DNA of 64,000 nucleotides from Roseovarius mucosus DSM 17069 (GTDB lineage: Bacteria; Pseudomonadota; Alphaproteobacteria; Rhodobacterales; Rhodobacteraceae): NCBI RefSeq assembly GCF_000768555.3, contig NZ_KN293975.1:558001-622000 (forward strand). The letters are read 5' to 3'. Positions 1 through 7,944 of the stretch are shown piece by piece. The position numbers were made by a program, and so were the translations under genes. The notes below the pieces were generated by a model. It had not been told where the DNA came from. It did not search any database and saw only the letters and a list, made by a program, of their open reading frames with translations. Each line of letters opens with the position of its first letter. The stretch's first letter is position 1.

Positions 1-541
1 GGCGAGCGGGCCGCGCACGAATCCGTGGTTTCAGGAATGTGGGCCACGCATTGTGCAGAATAACGAGATCGTGGCCTTTGATACCGATCTGATCGGCAGT
101 TACGGCATTTGCGTCGACATCAGCCGGACCTGGTGGATTGGCGACGCGGCCCCGCGCCCCGATATGGTGGCGGCGATGCGCCATGCGCGCGATCATATCG
201 AGGCCAATATGGCGATGCTGCGCCCCGGTGTGACGATACCGGAGTTGATCGCGGGCTGTCATCAGTTGGAGGAGAAGTATCAGGCGCAGAAATACGGCTG
301 CATGATGCATGGCGTGGGCCTCTGTGATGAGTGGCCGCTTGTTGCCTATGCCGACAAGGCGGTGGCGGGCGCGTTCGATTATGCGCTGGAGCCGGGGATG
401 GTGCTCTGTGTTGAGGCGCTGGTGAGCGAGGTGGGCAGCGATTTCTCGATCAAGCTGGAGGATCAGGTTCTCATCACGGAAGGTGGCTATGAGAACCTGA
501 CGCGCTATCCGTTCGATGCGGCGTTGATGGGGGCCGCTTAG
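1..541 (+). CDS. dddP: DMSP lyase DddP (M24 metallopeptidase fold), C-terminal part; 5' end outside window
   Basis: Cleaves dimethylsulfoniopropionate to dimethyl sulfide and acrylate in the cytoplasm. The reading frame is open from base 2 (ASGPRTNPWFQECGPR...) to TAG at 541, so only the last ~180 residues are here. The DddP metal ligands are visible: FDTD, CVDIS, MMHGVGLCDE, CVEAL and IKLEDQ. Their spacing (D-x-D, +10 D, +64 H, +35 E, +15 E) matches the D295/D297/D307/H371/E406/E421 set that I recall for the Ruegeria lacuscaerulensis enzyme, and the proposed catalytic Asp (D377, six residues after the His) is also present. That spacing and the WWIGD and CDEWPL blocks favour DddP over a generic Xaa-Pro aminopeptidase or creatinase. 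The N-terminal half is missing only because the window starts inside the gene. Confidence 0.88.
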   Translation, partial: ASGPRTNPWFQECGPRIVQNNEIVAFDTDLIGSYGICVDISRTWWIGDAAPRPDMVAAMRHARDHIEANMAMLRPGVTIPELIAGCHQLEEKYQAQKYGCMMHGVGLCDEWPLVAYADKAVAGAFDYALEPGMVLCVEALVSEVGSDFSIKLEDQVLITEGGYENLTRYPFDAALMGAA

Positions 542-570
542 GGCGCGTTGCGCTCGATCGAAACACACCC

Positions 571-629
571 GTCCCGGGCTTGGCCCGGGACCTCGCCGAG
601 GCGTGGAGGCCCCGGGTCAAGCCCGGGGC
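571..629. repeat. pair of REP-like GC palindromes
   Basis: Two short hairpins lie between dddP and the next gene. GTCCCGGG (571-578) pairs with CCCGGGAC (584-591), and GCCCCGGG (609-616) pairs with CCCGGGGC (622-629), each with a 5-nt loop. The two are of the same type but in inverted relation (loops cttgg and tcaag), like the paired units of a REP/BIME. A related palindrome (TCCTCGGG/CCCGAGGA) recurs at 47826. They may double as a weak terminator for dddP, but there is no T-run. Confidence 0.6.
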
Positions 630-658
630 GATGTGAGCCCGATCAGACGCAAGCTGCT

Positions 659-874
659 CTAACGGGGCTGACCCGCGCCTGACCAATGCGAGCGCAGGAC
701 ATTGCCGTGCCAGTCTTCGAGGGCCGGGGGCTGAGTGGTGTTTTCGGCTGGTGGGGCAGGGGCCAGAGCCGCGGCGGTCAAGGCCGCGAGCAGGATGGCG
801 GCGATGGGCACAAGCGCGGGTGCCTGCGGGGCGCGGGCCGGAGCGCTGGCGTTGTGGCAGAGGTCTTGGGGCAT
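659..874 (-). CDS. small single-pass membrane protein (71 aa), unknown function
   Basis: I do not recognise a named family. The 71-residue product has a short polar N-terminus (MPQDLCHNAS), one hydrophobic stretch at about residues 20-38 (LVPIAAILLAALTAAALA) and a tail ending GNVLRSHWSGAGQPR. The start is supported by AAAGGA placed about 8 nt upstream of ATG at 874. An AT-rich stretch at 911-967 lies just upstream and could carry its promoter. It is transcribed in the same direction as the diguanylate cyclase gene that ends 80 nt upstream. Function cannot be inferred; the ribosome-binding site and codon use make it likely to be real. Confidence 0.5.
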   Translation of the reverse strand: MPQDLCHNASAPARAPQAPALVPIAAILLAALTAAALAPAPPAENTTQPPALEDWHGNVLRSHWSGAGQPR

Positions 875-952
875 GGTCCGATCCTTTTGTTGGGTGGACC
901 AGAGATAGGGGCTGGGTATAAATTCCAGAAACGAATTTATGTAGGATTTCAA

Positions 953-967
953 ATCACGTACTGTGAT
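953..967. promoter_or_regulatory. short inverted repeat ATCAC-N5-GTGAT upstream of the 71-aa gene
   Basis: ATCAC (953-957) and GTGAT (963-967) form a perfect 5-bp inverted repeat with a 5-nt spacer, inside the AT-rich gap between the GGDEF gene (its stop codon overlaps the site) and the small membrane protein gene. It resembles the half-site spacing of dimeric regulators of the CRP/FNR type but is only a single occurrence, so it is a weak operator candidate. Confidence 0.25.
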
Positions 968-1691
968 GAATTTGCGCGGTGCTTTGCGGTCTGGTCGGGG
1001 CTGTGTCGAGCGCCGGGTCGTGCAGGCAGGCGCGGTCGCGCCCGGCAGCTTTGGCGCGGTAGAGCGCGCGGTCGGCGCGTTGCAGCCCTGCGTCGAGCGT
1101 ATCGCCAGGCAAGAGCGCGGCCACGCCGAAGCTCGCCGTGAGGGTTTGCGGGCCGGTGTCGAGAAAAACCGGGCTTTGACGGATGCGGCGGGCGAGGCGC
1201 TGAGCGGCGAGGTGGCCATTCGCCATGGTGGTTGCCGGCATCAGGATCACGAATTCCTCGCCCCCCATGCGGGCCGCGAGATCGCTCTTGCGGCAATTGG
1301 CCTGCAGGAGGGTCGCGAAGTGACGTAGCGCCAGATCGCCGGCGGCATGGCCATGGCGGTCATTGAAGCGTTTGAAATGGTCGATGTCGGCCAAGATCAA
1401 GACGCAGGGGCGGAGGCTGTCGCCGGGCACGCTGGCGTGCAGGCTGGCGCGATTGCGCAGGCCGGTGAGCGAATCGTGATGCAGCGCTTGTTCGAGGGCC
1501 TGGGCATGCCGCTGATGTGTCCGGAGGCGCTGACCCATGGCATAGGCGAGCGGGGCCGCGATCATCAGCGTGGGAACAACGCCGGGCAAAAGCGCAAGGC
1601 CGCGCAGCAGGGCGTCGGCCGCCAGAACGCAGAGGCAGACCAGCGCCGCGAAACGCCGCACATCGCCCGTTGTTTCGATCTCTGTGCGCAT
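954..1691 (-). CDS. membrane-anchored GGDEF diguanylate cyclase
   Basis: Predicted to make cyclic di-GMP from two GTP. The 245-aa protein has two N-terminal hydrophobic segments (about residues 13-35 and 38-52), a short linker, then one GGDEF domain: HDSLTGLRNR (72-81), the metal/substrate segment ADIDHFKRFN (101-110) and the active-site signature GGEEF (143-147). An inhibitory I-site is intact: RKSD (134-137) sits five residues before GGEEF, so product inhibition is expected. No sensory domain is visible apart from the membrane part. ATG at 1691 is chosen because AGAGGGGCGG lies about 4 nt upstream; longer in-frame extensions run into the divergent hydrolase gene and are not protein-like. 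Confidence 0.88.
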   Translation of the reverse strand: MRTEIETTGDVRRFAALVCLCVLAADALLRGLALLPGVVPTLMIAAPLAYAMGQRLRTHQRHAQALEQALHHDSLTGLRNRASLHASVPGDSLRPCVLILADIDHFKRFNDRHGHAAGDLALRHFATLLQANCRKSDLAARMGGEEFVILMPATTMANGHLAAQRLARRIRQSPVFLDTGPQTLTASFGVAALLPGDTLDAGLQRADRALYRAKAAGRDRACLHDPALDTAPTRPQSTAQIHHST

Positions 1692-1881
1692 GTTCCGCCC
1701 CTCTTTGCAGATCCGAGCATCGCGCGGCTCGGTTAAGGAAGGGTTGGGCGCGGGCGGCGGAATGGGCCGGGTTTTAGGAAAATGCCACAGAGCCTCACCT
1801 TCGCGTGACATCGGGCGGGGTGGGGTGGTGATCCACGCTGCGGCTGCATAGTCTGGGGTGGTAGAATGCGGAGGATGTGAC

Positions 1882-3102
1882 ATGCCCACCGAACGCCTGA
1901 CATTTCCCGGCCATGGCGGACATGACCTTGTGGCGCGGCTGGACCTGCCGGAGGGGCCGCATCTGGCGACGGCGCTTTTTGCGCATTGTTTCACCTGTTC
2001 CAAGGATATTCCCGCCGCGCGGCGGATCGCGGCGCGTCTGGCGGGGGCGGGGATCGCGGTGCTGCGTTTTGATTTCACGGGCTTGGGGCATTCGGGGGGC
2101 GAGTTCGAGAACACGTCGTTTTCGTCGAATGTCGCGGATCTGGAGCGGGCGGCGGCGGCGCTGGAGGCGCGGGGCATGGCGCCGGGGTTGCTGATCGGGC
2201 ATAGCCTGGGCGGAGCGGCGGTCCTGGCGGCCGCGGGGCAGATCAAATCGGTGCGGGCGGTCGTGACGATCGGTGCGCCCTTCGATCCCGGCCATGTGAC
2301 GGAGAATTTCGGGGATGCCTTGGGGCGAATCGAGGCGGAGGGCGTGGCCGAAGTCCGACTGGGGGGACGGGATATTCGCATCGGGCGCGGCTTTGTCGAG
2401 GATGTGCGCGCCGAGGTGCTGGGCCCCAAGATCGCGGGGTTGCACCGGGCGCTCTTGGTGTTGCACGCGCCACGCGATGCCGTGGTGGGGATCGAGAATG
2501 CGTCCGAGATTTTCCGCGCGGCGAAACATCCCAAGAGTTTTGTCACGCTCGATGGGGCGGATCATCTGATCACCGGCCCGGAGGATGCCGAATATGCGGC
2601 GCAGGTGATTGCCGCCTGGGCGCCGCGCTATCTGGACATGCGCGTGCCCGCACCGCCGCCCGGTGCGCCCGAAGGCGTGGTGCGGGTGAGCGAGGCGGAT
2701 GCGGAGGGGTTCCTTCAGGATGTGAACGCAGGCCCTGCGCATCATGTGCTGGCGGATGAGCCGGTGGCCTATGGCGGCACGGATCGCGGCATGTCGCCCT
2801 ATGGGTTTCTGGCGGCGGGGCTGGGGGCCTGCACCTCGATGACGATCCGGATGTATGCGCGGCGCAAGGGCTGGCCGCTCACGCATGTGAGCGTCGATGT
2901 GTGCCATGACAAGGTGCATGCGCAGGATGCCGACGCGCGGGGCGAGGCCAAGGTGGATGTCTTTACCCGGGTGATCCGGCTGGAGGGAGATCTTACCGCC
3001 ATTCAGCGCCAAAAGCTGCGCGAGATTGCGGATAAATGCCCGGTGCATCGCACGCTGGAAAAATCATCGCGCGTGGAAACGCGGGTTGTTGACAGGGAGT
3101 AA
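1882..3102 (+). CDS. bifunctional alpha/beta hydrolase - OsmC-like fusion
   Basis: A 406-aa two-domain protein. Residues ~1-255 are an alpha/beta hydrolase with the nucleophile elbow GHSLGG (106-111, Ser108), an acidic residue region near LHAPRDAVV and the His in LDGADHL. Residues ~270-406 are an OsmC/Ohr-like domain with both redox cysteines, C317 (GACTS) and C386 (KCPVHRTLE). OsmC domains reduce organic hydroperoxides through these cysteines; the substrate of the hydrolase half is unknown. This domain pair is a known architecture in proteobacteria. The start at 1882 is preceded by GGAGG 8 nt upstream. It is divergent from the GGDEF gene and lies near rpoE/chrR, which fits an oxidative-stress role, but no RpoE-type promoter of correct spacing is seen in front of it. 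Confidence 0.88.
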   Translation: MPTERLTFPGHGGHDLVARLDLPEGPHLATALFAHCFTCSKDIPAARRIAARLAGAGIAVLRFDFTGLGHSGGEFENTSFSSNVADLERAAAALEARGMAPGLLIGHSLGGAAVLAAAGQIKSVRAVVTIGAPFDPGHVTENFGDALGRIEAEGVAEVRLGGRDIRIGRGFVEDVRAEVLGPKIAGLHRALLVLHAPRDAVVGIENASEIFRAAKHPKSFVTLDGADHLITGPEDAEYAAQVIAAWAPRYLDMRVPAPPPGAPEGVVRVSEADAEGFLQDVNAGPAHHVLADEPVAYGGTDRGMSPYGFLAAGLGACTSMTIRMYARRKGWPLTHVSVDVCHDKVHAQDADARGEAKVDVFTRVIRLEGDLTAIQRQKLREIADKCPVHRTLEKSSRVETRVVDRE

Positions 3103-3180
3103 CTTGGGTTTTCCGCCCCCATGCGCGCCGTGGCTGGAGAACAGGGCGCGCACGGGGGACAAGCGCTGAGCGGGGAGCGC

Positions 3181-3831
3181 TCAGATCCGCAGGAACGGTT
3201 GCGCGATGCGCGGCATCAGCGCGCGGAAGCGCAGTGGGGCGTCGGTCGCGGCCAAGCAGATGCAATCAGCGCCGATTTCCGCGACAGGGGTGTGGTTCAA
3301 TTCTTCGTTCGCCACCTCGATGTCGCCGGGGCCGAAGCGCGCGACCTCATCGCAAAAGGCGCCTTGCAGCACGAGGGTCAATTCCGTGCCACGATGGCCG
3401 TGGTCGGGCACTGCAGCGCCTGCCGGGATAAACAGCAGACGGGCTGTCGCGGCGCGAGAGGTGGGCAGGATCGCCTGTTTCACGCCCATGCCGACGGGCC
3501 GCCACCGCACGGCGTCGAGATCACCGCCCACGTAGTCGCGCAAGGGGGCCGGAAAGAGACCGGCGCGGGGGGCTGGTGTCTCGTGCTGTGGTTTGCTGGC
3601 GCGGATGCGCGCCATTGTGGCGGCAAGGCTGTCTTGGGCCAGTTCGACCGTGTCTGCGCCGTCGATCATCGCGCCGCCCACGCTGTCAAAGGCCGCCGCC
3701 CGGGCGCGGCAGTCGTCGCACAGCGACAGGTGTGTGGCCACCGTCAGGTTGAACGCCTCGGGTAAGGTCCCTGCCGAATAGGCCATCAGGAGGGCGTCGG
3801 TCAGGTGATGGGTGATCTGGTTTCTGGTCAT
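3181..3831 (-). CDS. chrR: anti-sigma factor ChrR (zinc-binding, cupin C-domain)
   Basis: Binds and inhibits RpoE in the cytoplasm and releases it when singlet oxygen is present. The 216-aa protein has the N-terminal anti-sigma zinc site (His8/His9, His34, Cys38 and Cys41 in THLSLCDDC) and a C-terminal cupin with PDHGHRGTE and, about 30 residues later, NHTP, the metal site needed for the singlet-oxygen response. It is closely similar over its whole length to R. sphaeroides ChrR as I remember it (ATHLSLCD, LTLVLQGAF, DCICLAATDAPLRF). ATG at 3831 starts 11 nt after the rpoE stop codon; an in-frame GTG at 3840 is possible. It is cotranscribed with rpoE. Confidence 0.93.
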   Translation of the reverse strand: MTRNQITHHLTDALLMAYSAGTLPEAFNLTVATHLSLCDDCRARAAAFDSVGGAMIDGADTVELAQDSLAATMARIRASKPQHETPAPRAGLFPAPLRDYVGGDLDAVRWRPVGMGVKQAILPTSRAATARLLFIPAGAAVPDHGHRGTELTLVLQGAFCDEVARFGPGDIEVANEELNHTPVAEIGADCICLAATDAPLRFRALMPRIAQPFLRI

Positions 3832-3841
3832 GACATACACT

Positions 3842-4435
3842 TTACTTCATTGCGTGGCGCAGTCGGTCGAGCGCCAGTCTGATGCGGGATTTGATCGTGC
3901 CGAGCGGCAGGCCCGTGTCGGCGGCAATCTCGGAATGGCTGAGATCGCCAAAATAGGCCTTTTCGATCAATTCCCTCTGTTTCGCGGGCAGGGCAGCGAT
4001 GGCGCGCCCCAGTTGGTCGCTTTCTTGTTGCAGGGCGAGCACGTCGGCCTGGTCGGGTTCCGGGTCCTGGCCCCAGGGCAAATCCTCGGGTTCGGGGCGT
4101 CTTTGTTTGCGCAGCGCGTCGATTTTACGGTTCCGCGCAATGGTGAAAATCCAGGTGGCGGCAGAGGCGCGAGTGGGATCGAAGAGATGCGCCTTTTGCC
4201 AGAGGGTCGACATGACCTCTTGGGTGCATTCCTCGGCGAGCGTGGCATCCGCGCCGGAGCGCATCAAAAATGCCTTAACCCGTGGGGCGAAATGGGCGAA
4301 AAGCCGGGCAAAGGCGGCCTCGTCCCCCTGATCGCGAATGGCCGCGATACAGGCCACCCAATCGGTATTCTCAGTCTCTCGTGCCGTTGTCACCTGTGCC
4401 GGTCCCGCCCGTTTGCCCGTTGTCCCGCGCCTCAT
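3842..4435 (-). CDS. rpoE: ECF sigma factor RpoE (group partnered with ChrR)
   Basis: Directs RNA polymerase to the singlet-oxygen regulon. Region 2 (DEAAFARLFAHFAP... to FDPTRASAATWIFTIARNRKIDALR) and region 4 (ALPAKQRELIEKAYFGDLSHSEIA, GLPLGTIKSRIRLALDRLR) are complete. The N-terminus is uncertain. In-frame starts exist at ATG 4498, ATG 4447, ATG 4435 and GTG 4393. A RpoE-type promoter has its -10 at 4503-4508, so transcription should begin at about 4496-4498, which makes ATG 4498 unlikely unless the mRNA is leaderless. Homology to the R. sphaeroides protein really begins near the sequence ENTDWVACIAAIRDQ, shortly after GTG 4393. I list ATG 4435 as a compromise. The gene is autoregulated through that promoter and followed directly by chrR. 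Confidence 0.9.
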   Translation of the reverse strand: MRRGTTGKRAGPAQVTTARETENTDWVACIAAIRDQGDEAAFARLFAHFAPRVKAFLMRSGADATLAEECTQEVMSTLWQKAHLFDPTRASAATWIFTIARNRKIDALRKQRRPEPEDLPWGQDPEPDQADVLALQQESDQLGRAIAALPAKQRELIEKAYFGDLSHSEIAADTGLPLGTIKSRIRLALDRLRHAMK

Positions 4436-4502
4436 AGCACGGGCCATGGGCACCGGCGAGGGGGGAGGATCAAGAAGGAGGGTGGCATCGTTTAACATAG
4501 AC

Positions 4503-4532
4503 GAGTTACGCGATGCGGTTCATGGTGGATCA
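4503..4532 (-). promoter_or_regulatory. RpoE-dependent promoter of rpoE-chrR
   Basis: On the minus strand, TGATCC (4532-4527) is separated by exactly 18 nt from TAACTC (4508-4503). This fits the R. sphaeroides RpoE consensus that I recall (TGATCC, about 18 nt, TAAGA): the -35 is perfect and the first three -10 bases match. The position directly ahead of rpoE implies positive autoregulation, as known for this sigma/anti-sigma pair. Confidence 0.8.
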
Positions 4533-4650
4533 CCGCCGGATGAAAAAAACCTGAAGGACCTACGAAAAACAATCTAATCCGTTTGCGGTTTCGGCCCGTA
4601 ATGATGGGTATGAACGCAGACAAACTGCACATAGACAGGTGAAACGCCCC

Positions 4651-5950
4651 ATGCCCTTTGAAACGAGCGCCGCCGCGCGCAAGAAAATCGCCGTGATCGG
4701 CGCCGGTGTTACGGGAATGGGGGCGGCGGAGCGATTGGCGGACAAGCACCATGTCGTGCTGTTCGAAGCCGAGGCGCGGCTGGGTGGACATGCGCGCACG
4801 ATCATGGCGGGCAAGCGCGGGGATCAACCGGTCGATACCGGCTTTATCGTGTTCAACTATGCCACCTATCCGCATTTGAGCGCGCTTTTCGAGCGGTTGG
4901 AGGTGCCTGTCGCCCCGAGCACGATGAGTTTCGGGGCCTCCTTTCGGGGCGGCGCGCTGGAATATGGGCTTCAGGGTGCGGGCGCGTATTTTGCGCAGCG
5001 GCGCAATCTGGCCAACCCGGCGCATTGGGCGATGCTGCGCGATATATTCCGCTTCAACGCCGGGGCGCTGGAGGCGTGCCGCGAGCCGGGTTTGACCATG
5101 GCCGGGCTGATCGCCAAGATGAAACTGGGCCGCGCGTTCCGCGACTATTATCTCACGCCCTTTTCCGGCGCGATCTGGTCGATGCCGGTGGAGCAGGTGT
5201 TGGATTTTCCAGCGCAGCCCTTGGTGACGTTTTTCAAGCAGCACGGCTTGCTTGGTTATAGCGAACAGCATCAGTGGTATACGGTGGTCGGCGGGTCGGT
5301 GGCCTATGTCCGCCGGTTGGAGCAATCCCTGCGCGCCAAAGGGGGCCGAGACCCGGCTGGGCGCGCCGGTGGCAGGGATCCGGCGTCTGGCCGAGGGTGT
5401 CGAGGTGCGGGTTCAAGGCGGTGAGTGGGAGGGGTTCGACGAGGTGGTGATTGCCGCCCATAGCGATGACGCGCTGCGGCTCTTGTCGGATGCCGATGAG
5501 ACCGAGCGCCGCGATGTGGGCGCGATTGCCTATCAGCCCAATGACATCATCCTGCATGCCGATGCCAGCGTGATGCCGCGCCGTCGGGCGGTCTGGTCGT
5601 CGTGGAACTATACCGAGGCCCGCGTCAAGCGGGTGGGTCAGATTGATCTGACCTACTGGATGAACAGCCTGCAACCCATTCCGCAGGACGATCCGCATTT
5701 CGTCACGCTCAACACCACGCGGCCCATTCGCGAGGCGCTGATCTACGATCAGGTCACGCTGCGCCATCCGGTCTACGACCTGGAGGCGGTGGCGGCCCAA
5801 TCCCGCGTGCGGGCCGGAAATGGGCGGCGCAATACATGGTTTTGCGGCGCCTGGATGCGGCACGGGTTTCACGAGGACGGGCTGTCGAGCGGGCTGGAAG
5901 TGGCCGAGGCGATTTGCGCCAAGGCCGCGCAGACCGTGGCGGTGGCGTGA
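4651..5950 (+). pseudogene. NAD(P)/FAD-dependent oxidoreductase (amine-oxidase-like), frameshifted at a GGGGG run
   Basis: First gene of a five-gene operon divergent from rpoE-chrR. The N-terminal part has a dinucleotide site (IAVIGAGVTGMGAAERLA) and GGHARTI. It resembles the R. sphaeroides RSP1091 protein, which is required for oxygen-dependent conversion of a methylated unsaturated acyl chain to a furan fatty acid. The frame is broken: starting at 4651 it runs ...SVAYVRRLEQSLRAKG and would stop at 5424 in a nonsense tail, while the family sequence continues in the next frame (AETRLGAPVAGIRRLAEGVEV... to AVA, stop 5950). Removing one G from the five at 5341-5345 restores a single 432-aa protein. 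All downstream sequence is well conserved, so a sequencing indel or a very recent mutation is likely. The start ATG 4651 has AGACAGG 11 nt upstream; GTG 4639 is an alternative. Confidence 0.85.
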
Positions 5951-6702
5951 GCCGGGTCGATCATATCGCGGGCCATACCTGGCATGGGCGCAAGGGCGGG
6001 ATTGAAAACGCCTTTCGTTACGGCATTGATTATGTGCTTCTGGACGCAGAGGCCGAGGTGGACGCGCCACGTCTTTTTGGGCGCAACCGGCGGGGGCTCG
6101 CCTCGGTCTGGGACCGGGATCACGGCGGCGCGCCGGGGCAGGGGCAAGGGGCCGCCTGGGTGCGCGCGGTGCTGGCGGAACGGCAGATGCCCGCGCCCGC
6201 GCAGATCGAGCTATTGGCACAGCCGCGCATGTTGGGGCATGTGTTCAACCCGGTCAGTTTCTGGATTTGTCGCGATGCCGCCGGTCAGGTGCCGGTGATC
6301 ATCGCCGAGGTCACGAATACCTATGGGGACCGTCATTCCTATCTCTGCCACCGCGACGACATGGGGCCGATCACGGCAGAGGATCGCATCCGGGCGCGCA
6401 AAATATTCTATGTATCGCCTTTTCTGCAGATCGAAGGCGGCTATGAATTTCGCTTTGATCTGCGCGAGGACCGGATTGGCGTCTGGATTGATTTCTCGGG
6501 CGGTCATGGCGGTGTGATTGCCACGCTGGTGGGCGCGCGCAAGCCTCTGACCACGGGCGGGCTGCTGCGCGCCATGCTGCGGCGACCCTTGGGGTCGCGG
6601 CGGGTGCTGGGCCTGATCCATTGGCAGGCGCTCAAGCTGTGGTGGAAGGGGGCGCGGTTTCACAGCCGCCCGGCACCGCCCGCCGACGAGGTGAGCCGGT
6701 GA
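5947..6702 (+). CDS. DUF1365 family protein
   Basis: A 251-aa protein of the DUF1365 family, recognisable from GHTWHGRKGGIENAFRYGIDYVLLD-type N-terminus, QPRMLGHVFNPVSFWIC and AEVTNTYGDRHSYL. The biochemical role is unknown; the family is almost always found next to an FAD-dependent oxidoreductase, and often a cyclopropane-fatty-acid-synthase-like enzyme, which suggests lipid modification. It begins with GTG at 5947 in a 4-nt GTGA overlap with the preceding gene, so translation is probably coupled; it also ends in a GTGA overlap with the MFS gene. The corresponding R. sphaeroides operon is in the RpoE regulon. Confidence 0.85.
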   Translation: MSRVDHIAGHTWHGRKGGIENAFRYGIDYVLLDAEAEVDAPRLFGRNRRGLASVWDRDHGGAPGQGQGAAWVRAVLAERQMPAPAQIELLAQPRMLGHVFNPVSFWICRDAAGQVPVIIAEVTNTYGDRHSYLCHRDDMGPITAEDRIRARKIFYVSPFLQIEGGYEFRFDLREDRIGVWIDFSGGHGGVIATLVGARKPLTTGGLLRAMLRRPLGSRRVLGLIHWQALKLWWKGARFHSRPAPPADEVSR

Positions 6703-7940
6703 GTGCGGTTCTGACCGGGACCGTGGCGCAGAGCGCGCCGCGCCTGCCGGGCTATGCGCTCTTTGGCGCGCTTTTGGCGGCAGCGGGGCTGCCGCTCTAT
6801 ATCCATGCGCCGAAATTCTATGTGGATGAATATGGCGTGTCCTTGGGCGCGCTGGGCGCGGTGCTGTTTGCGTTGCGGCTGATTGATGTGGTGCAGGACC
6901 CGGCGCTGGGGCGATTGGCAGAGCGGCTGCGGGCGCATCGCGCGTTGACCGTCTGGATTGCGGTGGCGGTGATGGCGGCGGCGATGCTGGGCCTTTTTGC
7001 GATTGCGCCGCCGATTGCGCCGCTCTGGTGGTTCGCGACCATGCTGGTGCTGGTGTTTTCGGCCTTCAGCTACCTCACCATCTGCTTTTACGCGCAGGGC
7101 GTGGCGACGGCGTCGGCCATGCCGGGGCAGGGACATTTGCGGCTGGCGCGGTGGCGGGAAACCGGCGCGCTGTTGGGGATATGCGCGGCGGCGGTGGCCC
7201 CGGTGGTCTTGGGCGGCTTCGGCGGCTTTGCCGTGAGCTTTGCGATTTTGTCAGGGCTTGCGGCGCTTGCGATGCTGGGGCAATGGCAGGATTGCGGCGG
7301 GGTGCCCGGTACAGGCTTTGGCCCGGTGCTGCGCGATGCGGTCGCGCGGCGCTTGCTGCTGGTGGCGATGGTCAATGCCGCCCCGGTGGCCGTGAGTTCG
7401 ACGCTCTTTCTCTTCTTCGTCGAGAGCCGGTTGCAGGCGCCCGGATGGGAAGGCCCGTTTCTCTTGCTCTTTTTTCTGTCGGCAGCGGCGGCGGCCCCGC
7501 TCTGGGGCACCCTGGCCGAGCGGTTTGGCGCGAAACGGATGCTCTTGGCGGGTATGGTCCTGTCGATTGCGGCCTTTGCCGGGGCAATCCTGCTGGACGC
7601 AGGTGATCTCTGGGCCTTTGGCGTGATCTGCCTCGCCTCTGGCGCGGCGATGGGGGCTGATATGACGCTCTTGCCCGCCCTCTTCGCGCGGCGCATGGCG
7701 CAGGTGTCACCGGGCGCGGCGGAGGGCTTTGGCCTCTGGTCTTTTGTGTCGAAATTCACGCTGGCGCTGGCGGCGGTGGCGCTCTTGCCCCTGCTTGAGG
7801 CAGGAGGCTTTGCCGCCGGGCAGAACAACGATGCGGCGGCGCTGACCCTGCTCAGCCTGCTTTACGGGGCTGTGCCCTGTGTCTTGAAACTCTTGGCCAT
7901 TGCGCTCTTGGCCCGAACACCAATTGAGGAAAGGAGCTGA
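6699..7940 (+). CDS. MFS/GPH-type transporter
   Basis: A 413-aa integral membrane protein with about 11-12 hydrophobic segments. The first domain begins LPGYALFGALLAAAGLPLYIHAPKFYVDEYG and has the DPALGRLAERLRAHRAL loop, typical of glycoside-pentoside-hexuronide/MFS carriers; the second half contains GTLAERFGAKRML, an MFS-like cytoplasmic loop. The substrate is unknown. Position inside the lipid-modification operon, between DUF1365 and DUF3833 genes with a 4-nt overlap on the upstream side and a 4-nt gap downstream, suggests export of, or signalling by, a lipid-derived compound, but this is inference. GTG start at 6699. Confidence 0.85.
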   Translation: MSAVLTGTVAQSAPRLPGYALFGALLAAAGLPLYIHAPKFYVDEYGVSLGALGAVLFALRLIDVVQDPALGRLAERLRAHRALTVWIAVAVMAAAMLGLFAIAPPIAPLWWFATMLVLVFSAFSYLTICFYAQGVATASAMPGQGHLRLARWRETGALLGICAAAVAPVVLGGFGGFAVSFAILSGLAALAMLGQWQDCGGVPGTGFGPVLRDAVARRLLLVAMVNAAPVAVSSTLFLFFVESRLQAPGWEGPFLLLFFLSAAAAAPLWGTLAERFGAKRMLLAGMVLSIAAFAGAILLDAGDLWAFGVICLASGAAMGADMTLLPALFARRMAQVSPGAAEGFGLWSFVSKFTLALAAVALLPLLEAGGFAAGQNNDAAALTLLSLLYGAVPCVLKLLAIALLARTPIEERS

Positions 7941-7944
7941 TCTG

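Noticed and set aside
659..1219. Longer minus-strand frame that would extend the 71-aa protein to 186 aa
   Set aside because: The extension is antisense to nothing conserved and overlaps the C-terminal end of the GGDEF gene in another frame; the ATG at 874 has a good ribosome-binding site.
1829..1852. TGATCC upstream of the hydrolase-OsmC gene as a possible RpoE -35
   Set aside because: No TAA-type -10 lies at 17-19 nt spacing; the nearest TAG-containing hexamer is too close.
5335..5350. Programmed ribosomal frameshifting at AAAGGGGG
   Set aside because: The needed shift is +1, whereas A/G slippery heptamers promote -1; no stimulatory stop codon or structure is seen, and the second frameshift at 25299-25303 has no such heptamer.
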